A stretch of DNA of 14,693 nucleotides from positions 1 to 14,693 of the forward strand of contig DALN01000050.1 of NCBI GenBank assembly GCA_002499455.1, given 5' to 3'. Source of the DNA: Methanoculleus sp. UBA77 (GTDB lineage: Archaea > Halobacteriota > Methanomicrobia > Methanomicrobiales > Methanoculleaceae). The notes beneath the pieces were generated by a model. The model searched no databases. It was not told the DNA's origin and worked only from the letters and a program-made list of their open reading frames with translations. Below are positions 6,982 to 14,084 of this stretch, in pieces (the stretch's first letter is position 1; every line of letters begins with the position of its first letter). The position numbers and the translations under genes are program-made.

Positions 6982-6992
6982 CTATATATAAG
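6982..6992 (-). promoter_or_regulatory. TATA box of surface-protein copy 1
   Basis: CTTATATATAG on the minus strand is preceded by an A-rich GAAAT that could serve as BRE. The predicted start of transcription near 6962 leaves a leader of about 11 bases before the ATG at 6951. The leader has no good Shine-Dalgarno sequence. Confidence 0.65.
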
Positions 6993-7125
6993 ATTTCGCA
7001 TCTGGCCGGGAAACCGGAGATTAAACCGTTACCCCTAATTTTACGAACAAGCCACAGATACCTCGATATTTGAGGGACAATTTCCCCATTTCCCGAAAGA
7101 GGTAAGGAGCCGTTCGGAGCAACCG

Positions 7126-7159
7126 ATATATAGAGATATGGGTCAAAGATTTTGCACAT
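7126..7159 (-). promoter_or_regulatory. Distal upstream element of copy 1 (ATGTGCAA ... CTATATAT)
   Basis: On the minus strand ATGTGCAA (7159-7152) is followed after about 18 bases by CTATATAT (7133-7126). Copy 2 has the same two words in the same order at nearly the same distance from its start (201/202 and 175/178 bp). It could be a second promoter giving a leader of about 150 bases, or a regulatory site kept since the duplication. Confidence 0.45.
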
Positions 7160-7282
7160 AAAAAAACCAAATAGAGCCGCAGTTACCCCGTGACATGAGC
7201 CAGACAGGCGATAAGAGCAACAACAGCATCAGAGAGATTCCAGCATGCCATAGCTGCTATATACGAGGACGTGCAGGTAATC

Positions 7283-7314
7283 CGGGCGGGTGTCCGGACC
7301 GGGGCACCCGCCCG
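7283..7314 (-). terminator. GC-rich hairpin after surface-protein copy 2
   Basis: A perfect 10-bp inverted repeat (7283-7292 and 7305-7314) with a 12-base loop begins 12 bases after the stop codon of copy 2. There is no T-run directly after it on the minus strand, unlike the ends of copies 1, 3 and 4. It may stabilise the mRNA end or slow the polymerase rather than be a complete terminator. Confidence 0.5.
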
Positions 7315-7325
7315 TCCCCTGCCGG

Positions 7326-10238
7326 TCACCGGATCCTGATGTAATCCCTCTGCGGGTTCCCTACCTGAATACCCCCCCAGATACACGATGCGTCCGGCGC
7401 ATCCGGCGCCGTGGCATAGACACGGACCATGTATTCGCCCGCCGGGAGATCCCCGACGTCAAGAGAGGAGGCACCCCCCGTCGTGGCGCTGTGTGCGTTC
7501 AGGGTGTCGAACCGCACCCAGGAGAGGCCGCCATCGTTCGAGTACTCGACGGCCCCGGTTACGAACCCTGAACCTGTGTATGCGAGATCCCAGGCAACGG
7601 TGAGGAGGTCCTGCACCGGCTCCGTACAGGTGTAGCGCGGGTTTGCTATCGTGAGCGTCGCGGATCCGAGACCGGTGTTGGCGAGGTCCGGCACGGCCGT
7701 GATGAAGGTGTCGGGGAGGTTGAGGCTCATCCCATCGTTGAACATGATTGCCGAGTCCGGCCCGAAGACGTCGATGTTGCCGTCGGCGAGCACGCGAAGG
7801 CGGAACGTCGCCTCCCAGATCTGGTCGAGGTGTATCGTCCCGATATCGAAGTTGAGGCTCCGGTCGTCGTTCCAGTCGTCGGTCTGGTTGAGAGTCGTCA
7901 GGGGGATGAGTTCATAATGCCCCGTCTCGTTGTCAACCCAGCTCTCGACGGTTGTCGATACCCCGTCCTCGTAGATATAGTCGAACACCTCGGTCCCGGA
8001 CGTGAGGTTTCCGTTCACTTCGACGTTCTCGAAGACTACGTTCAGTTCGGTGTCGACGCCGGCCTCGGTCTTGAGAGCGCCCGCGATCTCGGTATAGATC
8101 CGGGCAAGGTCATCGCCGGTGGCGGCGTGATAGTGCCTGCCGCCGGTTGCCCCGGCAAGAGTATCCATCGTCTTCCAGGTGGAACTGCCATTGGTGATGT
8201 CGCCCGAGAACGATATCATGTACAGGCGAATATCGTTGTTTGCCGCGAAGACGGACATGTTCTGCGCCGTGTGCAGGCCGCCGCCCCAACCTGTCGACCC
8301 CCCGAGGTCCGGGAAGAGCGTATACCTGTCCGTCGAAGTCTGGCCCCACTTATAGGAATCGGATCCTGTACCCCGGGCAAGCGGGTCGCCGTAGTAGTTG
8401 TACTCACCATCGGACATCAGGATCACGGCATGCACGGCATCGAGGTTCGGACTTTTATTGGCAGCGATCTCCTGGATGGCGACATACAACGCTTTTCGCG
8501 TACCGGTATACAGGACAGGTCTGAGCCCGTCAATAGCGCGGTTCACTTTCGAGTAATCGTCATCCAACGGCAGACTGCAGAAGGCGTCAGTGCTATAGGG
8601 AACCAGACCGATCCGATCCTGAGCAGGATTCATCTTCGATACAAAGATCTTTGCCGCGTTCTTTGCCTCCTCTATCCTCTTCGGGCTTCCCCGGCCCCCA
8701 TCCTGGTTATCCATGCTCAACGATTGGTCGATCACCAGCACCACGTCGATCGGGTCGGGCTGAAGCGCCCAGCCGTCGCCCCGGAGACGGACGGTGATGT
8801 CGACCGTATCGTTCACCGCAACCGTCCCGGGAGCGGCCTCCGTCTCCACGGAGAGGTAGGGGTAGTTCTCCCAGGTCAGGGGGATCGTCCGGGTGACGCC
8901 GTTCCACGTCGCGGCGACCTCGCACTCGCCGCGGGCCGTGGCGCTCCAATACAGATCATCCCGGTTGGTCGTGAACGCGCCCGGATAGAACCGGACAGCA
9001 GCGTAGCCGTTATCGTCGGTCTCTGCAGCGGATGCAGAGAGAGAAGGATCTTCCACCTGCACGAAATCACCGGTAGTGGGATTCCGGATCGAGAAGTTCA
9101 CGCTCTCCCCCCGGACGGGGTTCCCCTTCTCGTCGATGACCTTGGCGCGGACAGTCGATACTGCCGAGGGGTTAACGTCCCGGCTCGGCATGGACTGCGG
9201 GCTTGCAGAGAGAAGCATGTCCACCGGCCCGGTGTGGATGAACTCGACGACCCGCGATGCCGTCACGCTCGTGTTGTCCACGGCCGTCGCGGTGATGGTG
9301 ATCCTTCCGGTAGTATCCTTCGGGCCGTAGATGAGGCCAGCAACGCCCGAACCGTTCGTGGTCAGGACCAGGCTCTCACCGAGGGATGTGCCGACCTGAA
9401 GGTCACGGCCGGCGGCAGGGTTGCCCCAGGCGTCGGAGAGCCTGCAGGTCAGGGTGAAGGTGCTCGCCCCATCGGCGGGGCGGTAGGGGACGGGGTCGGC
9501 ATCCGGGCTGACCGTGAGATCGATCCCGGCAGGAAGCGCGGTCGGCAGTCCACGGACGGAGATATAGCGGTCGAAGCCGCCGGGGAGAACGGTCATCCTG
9601 ACGATATTCTCCCCGGCAGTCCGGTCGGTCCTGAGCTCTGCACTGACGAAGCCCGTCGCATTGATTGTCCTCTCCAGTTCAGCCACCTCTGTACCCCCGT
9701 CGTCGATGAAGGCAGCGTCGTCACCGACCGAGCCCAGGCTGAACCGTACCGTCTCGGCGACCCTCCGGGCGTCTGCCGGGTTGCCGTGCCGATCAGCCAC
9801 GCCCACAGTGATGGTGGTGGTTGTGCCGACGGTCACCTCAGGCTCGTAGTGGAGATACGCAACGCGGTCCGGGAGATCGTGATCGATAGGCTGGTCAAGG
9901 GTCACTTCCACCCCACCTGCCCGGGCCGTGATCACGGCAACGCCGCTCGTCCTGTTGGCGGTGAACCTGGCAGTGGCCGTACCGGAAGCATCGGTGACGA
10001 CGGTCGCGGGCGTGAGGCGGCCGAAGACGGGGTCGACCGAGAGCGCCACCGTGCGGTTCGCAACCGGTATCCCGCTCCCGTCAAGCACCTGCACGGTTAT
10101 TCCGGCGGAACTGGTCCCGTTCGCCACCAGCCAGCCGGTGTCGCTGGAGAGGGTGATCGGTCCCGGACCAGCCGCACCCACCGCAGGAATGATCAGGCCG
10201 AGCAGGATCATGAGAATGAATACTTTTGGGAAAGTCAT
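7326..10238 (-). CDS. Secreted Ig-like/VWA surface protein, copy 2 (intact MIDAS)
   Basis: A 970-residue paralogue with signal peptide 1-23, Ig-like domains at about 28-118, 125-228, 237-334 and 338-456, a split DUF11-like domain (460-493 and 726-848) around a VWA domain (497-722), and a C-terminal FN3/Ig-like domain (858-958). This is the only copy with a full VWA metal site: D504-Q-S506-L-S508, Thr in YTGTRKAL (T578 or T580), and D610 in ILMSDGEY. It can therefore be expected to bind Mg2+ or a similar ion and a ligand, as VWA adhesion domains do. Its VWA lacks the 50-80 extra residues seen in copies 1 and 3. I start it at 10238 because MTFPKVF matches copy 1 and the TATA box predicts transcription starting near 10248; the in-frame ATG at 10265 would be upstream of that. 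There is no anchor at the C-terminus (DYIRIR). Its first 160 residues resemble copy 1, while its last domain resembles copy 3. Confidence 0.9.
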   Translation of the reverse strand: MTFPKVFILMILLGLIIPAVGAAGPGPITLSSDTGWLVANGTSSAGITVQVLDGSGIPVANRTVALSVDPVFGRLTPATVVTDASGTATARFTANRTSGVAVITARAGGVEVTLDQPIDHDLPDRVAYLHYEPEVTVGTTTTITVGVADRHGNPADARRVAETVRFSLGSVGDDAAFIDDGGTEVAELERTINATGFVSAELRTDRTAGENIVRMTVLPGGFDRYISVRGLPTALPAGIDLTVSPDADPVPYRPADGASTFTLTCRLSDAWGNPAAGRDLQVGTSLGESLVLTTNGSGVAGLIYGPKDTTGRITITATAVDNTSVTASRVVEFIHTGPVDMLLSASPQSMPSRDVNPSAVSTVRAKVIDEKGNPVRGESVNFSIRNPTTGDFVQVEDPSLSASAAETDDNGYAAVRFYPGAFTTNRDDLYWSATARGECEVAATWNGVTRTIPLTWENYPYLSVETEAAPGTVAVNDTVDITVRLRGDGWALQPDPIDVVLVIDQSLSMDNQDGGRGSPKRIEEAKNAAKIFVSKMNPAQDRIGLVPYSTDAFCSLPLDDDYSKVNRAIDGLRPVLYTGTRKALYVAIQEIAANKSPNLDAVHAVILMSDGEYNYYGDPLARGTGSDSYKWGQTSTDRYTLFPDLGGSTGWGGGLHTAQNMSVFAANNDIRLYMISFSGDITNGSSTWKTMDTLAGATGGRHYHAATGDDLARIYTEIAGALKTEAGVDTELNVVFENVEVNGNLTSGTEVFDYIYEDGVSTTVESWVDNETGHYELIPLTTLNQTDDWNDDRSLNFDIGTIHLDQIWEATFRLRVLADGNIDVFGPDSAIMFNDGMSLNLPDTFITAVPDLANTGLGSATLTIANPRYTCTEPVQDLLTVAWDLAYTGSGFVTGAVEYSNDGGLSWVRFDTLNAHSATTGGASSLDVGDLPAGEYMVRVYATAPDAPDASCIWGGIQVGNPQRDYIRIR

Positions 10239-10260
10239 GCTGAGATCAGGCAGCCATGAT
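9778..10260 (-). repeat. 5' module of copy 2, partner of the repeat at 6491-6973
   Basis: The partner of the duplicated 5' module, covering signal peptide, first Ig-like domain, start of the second Ig-like domain and leader. The 65-bp exact match is 10003-10067 and the 25-bp match is 10236-10260. Similarity falls off upstream of the leader except for the TATA box and the distal element. Confidence 0.85.
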
Positions 10261-10268
10261 CCCATGTC

Positions 10269-10278
10269 ATATATATAG
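10269..10278 (-). promoter_or_regulatory. TATA box of surface-protein copy 2
   Basis: CTATATATAT on the minus strand is centred about 35 bp before the ATG at 10238, matching the arrangement in copy 1. The predicted leader is about 10 bases. Confidence 0.65.
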
Positions 10279-10415
10279 TTGTTTCCAGATCCCGGCGAAC
10301 TGCAACGAGCAACATAAAACGTTGGATATCGTCAAAATCGTAGAACTAAGGCACATAATCCATCAGTTTATCGAGACGTGACATTGGGAATATAACGCCC
10401 TGCCACATAACATTA

Positions 10416-10447
10416 ATATATAGATCCCCGGCCATATTGTTGCACAT
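10416..10447 (-). promoter_or_regulatory. Distal upstream element of copy 2
   Basis: On the minus strand ATGTGCAA (10447-10440) is followed by CTATATAT (10423-10416), in the same order and almost the same position as in copy 1. The DNA between and around the two words has diverged, so their persistence may mean selection. Confidence 0.45.
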
Positions 10448-10614
10448 CAGCCACAAGAAAAATAACAATAATATCCCCGCAATTCAGTTAAATAAAGGGT
10501 AAAATTTCAGTTTACCATACAATACTTCAATAGATAGAAATCCAATCACTCACGGGGTATAAATCTAAGTTCATGCACGTACCCGGGGCGACTCACGGCG
10601 CCGCAGGCTGCTAT

Positions 10615-10619
10615 AAAAA
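10615..10619 (-). terminator. T-tract after surface-protein copy 3
   Basis: A T5 run preceded by CTC on the minus strand lies 28 bases past the stop codon of copy 3. I see no strong hairpin before it. Oligo-T tracts of this kind are sufficient for termination in many archaea. Confidence 0.4.
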
Positions 10620-10646
10620 GAGGTTGAGGCGGTCGTCCGTCAGGGA

Positions 10647-13600
10647 TCACTGAAGCCTGATGTAGTCCTTCTGCCGATCGCCGACCTGAATGGGTCCGCA
10701 GATCTGCCAGGCATCCGGTGCATCCGGTGCCGTGGCATAGACACGGACGTTGTAATCGCCCGGCGGGAGGCCCCGGACATCAAGGGAGGTCTCCACCAGC
10801 CTTGCGCCGGGTGGGGAGTGCAGGGTGGCAAGCCGGACCCACGTATATCCGTTGTCTCCGGAGCAGGAAATCTCCTGCGCGGCCTCAAATGTCCCGGTAT
10901 AGTTCAGGTTCCAGGTAAGGAAGATGAACTCGGTGGCCGGGCCTGTGCAGTTGAGATCCGAGACGCTGAGTGCCCGGGAGTCCAGGGTGGTGTTCTCCTC
11001 GCCGAAGGCCGTGACATAGACACGGGGGAGCGAGACGTGGTCGTGGTCGTTGAACGTGATGGTCGCCCCGTCTCCAAAGAGGCTGATTGTGCCCTCGGCA
11101 AGGACCTTGAGCCTGAAAGTTGCCTCCCATGTCTCGTTGAGGTGAATGGTGCCGATATCGAAGTGCAGGGTCTGGTTCTCGTCCCACGCAGCGGTATCAT
11201 CCCGGGTGTACGCAGGGATGATCTCGGTCGTGCTGTTGTAACTCCGGATCAGCGTAGAGACGTCCATTGCGTGGACGTAGTCGAAGACCTGGTCGCCGGC
11301 TACCGGGGTGCTGTCCACCTCCACGTTCTCAAAGGTGACGTCCATGGTGGTATTGACGCCGGCCTCGGTCTTGAGATCGTCGGCGATCTGCTCGTAGACT
11401 TTGATAAGATCCTCCTTTGTTGAGGCCTTGTAATACTTACCACCGGAACCCTCCGCGAGGATCCTCATGTTCTCATCCATGAAGGTCGAGTCGTCCGGAG
11501 AGTAAGTTATCGCATATATGCTTACATTGCAATTCCTGGCAAAGACCGACATATTCTGGTCTTCCCGGCTGAGATCGGTAAACTCATACCAGCCTTTGGT
11601 CTGCTGCCCGATGCTCTCCGGATCCTTGTTCTGGGCATTTCCATCGGCAAGCGGATCGCCATACCAGCTGTACTTTGAGTCTCCAAGGACGACGACCGCT
11701 TTGATGGCACCAGGCCTGCCGTCGTCCCGGAGCGTCTTGATAGACTCATACAGCCCTTTCCGGATCGGGTTTCCGCCGCTTGGAAGGAGAGCGGCAATGC
11801 CGGCCCTCACATCGGCGAACGCAGTATCGGTGAGGGGAACATCAAGCGTGGCGTGGTCAGTATAGTAACGCTCACCTGTGCCGTCCGGTCCGGGGTAGTG
11901 CATGGCTATGTAACCCGCATCATCAGAGGCGCTGTTATCGACACCGATCAGTTCGGTATTGGGTGGCCCCAGGGTGCACACGTGTTTATTGCTATCGATC
12001 CTGACAGTTTTGTTCGCTCCAAACGATATCAGGCCAACCCTGTCCCACCGGGGTATCATCTGGTCGATGAAGATCGGAGCGGCCTCCATGACCGTGACCA
12101 TATGATCGGGGTAACCGCTGACCATCCTCGCGCCGCGGTCCATACAGAGGACCACATCGAGCGGGGTCGGTTTCAGCGCCCAGCCGTCACCCCGGAGGCG
12201 GATGGTCACGTCGACCGTATCGTTCACCGTGACTGTCTCCGGGGTGACACCCGTCTCGACGGAGAGGTAAGGGTAGTTCATCCACGTGAGAGTGACCGGG
12301 CGCTCGATCCCGTTCCAGGTCGCGACGGCTACACAGGTGCCGGTCGCTGCCGGGCTATAGCCGGGAGCCAGGAAATCAGTCGTGAACGTGCCCGGGATGA
12401 ACTCTGCGGATGCGATACCGTACTCGTCGGTGGTCGCACTCGACGTGGAGAGTGACGGGGGCGCGGTCTGGTTGAACTCACCTACAACGATATCCCGTAT
12501 CGAAAACGATACTGTCTCGCCCGCGACGGGGTTGCCGTTCAGGTCAACAACCTTTGCCCGGATGACGGCCGGGACGGAGCCGGGCACGTCACGGCTCGGC
12601 ATCGTCTCGGGACAGGTGGAGAGGAGGAGGTTTTTCGGCTCATTGCTGACAAACACGAGGTCCTGCGAGCAGGTGACGGAAACGTTCTCGACGGCTGTTG
12701 CCGTGACAGTAACTCCGCCGATCGCCTCTCGCGGACCATAACTGACCAGCACCTGGCCGTAGCCGTTCGTCGGGAGCACAATCTCCTCTTCGCCGCTCAC
12801 GTTTGTGGTTATCGAGAGTTCCTGCCCCCAGGTCGGGTTCCCGTACTCGTCGAGGAGCGTGTAGATCAGGACGAAACTGCTCACTCCATCGGCGATGGTG
12901 ATGGGTGGATCGCCGCCGGGCCGGACGTCGACCATGATCGCGCAGGGCTCCCCGTTGCCCGCACCGGAGATCGTCAGGTAGCGTTCGGGCAGCGGAGCCG
13001 GCGGGCTGACCTTAACGATGTTCTCGCCTGGCAGCGTATCCACGCAGAGCGTCACGGTGGCGTTTCCGGCGGCATCCGCCGGCCTCGCAACCCGGTCTGT
13101 GCCGCCAACGAATGCCGCGCTTCCCGAGGGGGAACCTACTGAGAACTGCACGGTCTCGGCCGTGTTCCGACCGTCCACCACATTCCCGTAGCAATCCGCC
13201 ATCCGGACGGTGATCTTCGTCGTCCCCCCGACCGTCACCACCGGATCGTACCAGACACCGGTGACCGCATCCGGGGCAGCGTGGTCGATCTGCTGGTCGA
13301 CACTCCGGATCAGGGGTGCGACCAACTCCTCGTGTGAGACCGTTGCCGTGATCGTCGCGGTCCCGCTGGCGGTTGCAGGGGAGAATACCGCCGTCACCCT
13401 GCCGGCGCTGTTGGTCGTGATGATCGCAGGACTGATGCTCCCCGGCGCACCTTCCACCGCAAACGCAACGGCCGCTCCCGGTATAGGCGTACTGCCGTTG
13501 GTGACCAGGACGGTGATGGTCGCGGTATCACCGCTCCCGGCCGTCAGCCATTCGCTGCTCGTGTTGATCTCAACCCCGTCGGGTACCAGCGCACTGGCCG

Positions 13601-13658
13601 GGGCCATCAGGAGGAGGAGCCCGGCGATGACTATGTATACACACTTCCAGCGTCTCAT
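10647..13658 (-). CDS. Secreted Ig-like/VWA surface protein, copy 3
   Basis: A 1003-residue paralogue. The signal peptide (1-23, with CVYIVIAGLLLLMAP and cleavage after ASA) is unrelated to that of copies 1 and 2. Ig-like domains lie at about 30-118, 128-232, 240-337 and 342-457. A split DUF11-like domain (462-496 and 767-885) encloses a VWA domain (500-765), and a C-terminal FN3/Ig-like domain lies at 895-991. The metal site is partly lost: D507-R-G-A-R511 replaces DxSxS, the Thr position reads NPIRKG, but D660 is kept in LGDSKY. Like copy 1 it has an insertion in the VWA domain containing YIAMHYPG. The start is the ATG at 13658, not the in-frame TTG at 13670, because the signal peptide then has a normal basic start and the TATA box predicts transcription from about 13667. 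The C-terminus (DYIRLQ) has no anchor. Confidence 0.88.
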   Translation of the reverse strand: MRRWKCVYIVIAGLLLLMAPASALVPDGVEINTSSEWLTAGSGDTATITVLVTNGSTPIPGAAVAFAVEGAPGSISPAIITTNSAGRVTAVFSPATASGTATITATVSHEELVAPLIRSVDQQIDHAAPDAVTGVWYDPVVTVGGTTKITVRMADCYGNVVDGRNTAETVQFSVGSPSGSAAFVGGTDRVARPADAAGNATVTLCVDTLPGENIVKVSPPAPLPERYLTISGAGNGEPCAIMVDVRPGGDPPITIADGVSSFVLIYTLLDEYGNPTWGQELSITTNVSGEEEIVLPTNGYGQVLVSYGPREAIGGVTVTATAVENVSVTCSQDLVFVSNEPKNLLLSTCPETMPSRDVPGSVPAVIRAKVVDLNGNPVAGETVSFSIRDIVVGEFNQTAPPSLSTSSATTDEYGIASAEFIPGTFTTDFLAPGYSPAATGTCVAVATWNGIERPVTLTWMNYPYLSVETGVTPETVTVNDTVDVTIRLRGDGWALKPTPLDVVLCMDRGARMVSGYPDHMVTVMEAAPIFIDQMIPRWDRVGLISFGANKTVRIDSNKHVCTLGPPNTELIGVDNSASDDAGYIAMHYPGPDGTGERYYTDHATLDVPLTDTAFADVRAGIAALLPSGGNPIRKGLYESIKTLRDDGRPGAIKAVVVLGDSKYSWYGDPLADGNAQNKDPESIGQQTKGWYEFTDLSREDQNMSVFARNCNVSIYAITYSPDDSTFMDENMRILAEGSGGKYYKASTKEDLIKVYEQIADDLKTEAGVNTTMDVTFENVEVDSTPVAGDQVFDYVHAMDVSTLIRSYNSTTEIIPAYTRDDTAAWDENQTLHFDIGTIHLNETWEATFRLKVLAEGTISLFGDGATITFNDHDHVSLPRVYVTAFGEENTTLDSRALSVSDLNCTGPATEFIFLTWNLNYTGTFEAAQEISCSGDNGYTWVRLATLHSPPGARLVETSLDVRGLPPGDYNVRVYATAPDAPDAWQICGPIQVGDRQKDYIRLQ

Positions 13659-13686
13659 GTGTCTTCGCAAGGGTCATTTGAGTCAA

Positions 13687-13700
13687 CTTATATATAATAA
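13687..13700 (-). promoter_or_regulatory. TATA box of surface-protein copy 3
   Basis: TTATTATATATAAG on the minus strand is centred about 34 bp before the ATG at 13658. The predicted leader is about 9 bases with no clear Shine-Dalgarno site. The surrounding sequence is not similar to the promoters of copies 1 and 2. Confidence 0.6.
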
Positions 13701-14038
13701 TATCCAATTAGTTAAATTGCAATTAGATATGATTTAATGATTTTATGCAAAATGGTGAACATATATGAACTTTTTTCGACATATATACACCTGATTGGAA
13801 TGAACACATCGGATGAAGACAGCATCCGGCGAGGTTCGTTCCCCTATGGGAAAAATCGTTCCCATTATCCAGAGGATACTGCCATAAGACAATTAACCAC
13901 AGGCAGTGAGAACCGGTATCCTCCGGCATCTCACCCTGCACGGCGAGCCCTCTTTTCGGCAGAGGTCAAGGCAGATTCAATCCAGCTCCGCCCTGGAGGA
14001 ACCTTTTACAGACTGCAATCGTGGGTCCGGCCGCACGT

Positions 14039-14078
14039 CATGGCCGGGGCAAAGCCATGATGCGGCAGGTACGAAAAA
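14039..14078 (-). terminator. T-tract and hairpin after surface-protein copy 4
   Basis: On the minus strand a T5 run (14078-14074), again preceded by CTC, lies 6 bases past the TAA stop. It is followed by a perfect 6-bp inverted repeat, CATGGC (14039-14044) and GCCATG (14054-14059). The T-run is the likely termination signal; the hairpin may add stability. Confidence 0.45.
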
Positions 14079-14084
14079 GAGAGT

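Larger units (their letters stand above)
6952..7325. other. Spacer between surface-protein copies 1 and 2
   Basis: 374 bp without a supportable gene. Reading with transcription on the minus strand, it holds the hairpin after copy 2 (7283-7314), a GC-mixed stretch, the distal AT-rich element (7126-7159), a stretch I cannot assign, and the TATA box (6982-6992) and short leader of copy 1. The small open frames here have neither a ribosome site nor recognisable protein features. Confidence 0.7.
10239..10646. other. Spacer between surface-protein copies 2 and 3
   Basis: 408 bp, AT-rich at 10300-10560, without a supportable gene. It holds the T-run after copy 3 (10615-10619), a stretch at about 10450-10560 that I cannot assign, the distal element shared with copy 1 (10416-10447), and the TATA box and leader of copy 2. 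Confidence 0.7.
13659..14084. other. Spacer between surface-protein copies 3 and 4
   Basis: 426 bp with no supportable gene. It holds the T-run and small hairpin after copy 4 (14039-14078), a mixed stretch at about 13800-14030 that I cannot assign, two more AT-rich boxes at about 13757-13792 that might be distal promoter elements, and the TATA box of copy 3. An open frame of 107 codons on the plus strand at 13737-14060 has no family features. Confidence 0.65.

Noticed and set aside
7830..10259. 809-codon open frame on the plus strand opposite surface-protein copy 2
   Set aside because: It is fully antisense to a convincing gene, has no recognisable domain and is rich in R, G, V, D as expected from reading GC-biased codons backwards. 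Similar shadows lie opposite copies 1 and 3.
10239..10265. Upstream ATG extending copy 2 by 9 residues
   Set aside because: It lies above the predicted transcription start; copy 1 has the same DNA but no ATG there, and its start aligns with 10238.
13659..13670. TTG start extending copy 3 by 4 residues
   Set aside because: It is at or above the predicted transcription start, and the ATG at 13658 gives a normal signal peptide.
13737..14060. 107-codon plus-strand frame in the spacer between copies 3 and 4
   Set aside because: No ribosome site, no domain or signal, and it runs over the terminator-like sequences of copy 4. Composition looks non-coding.
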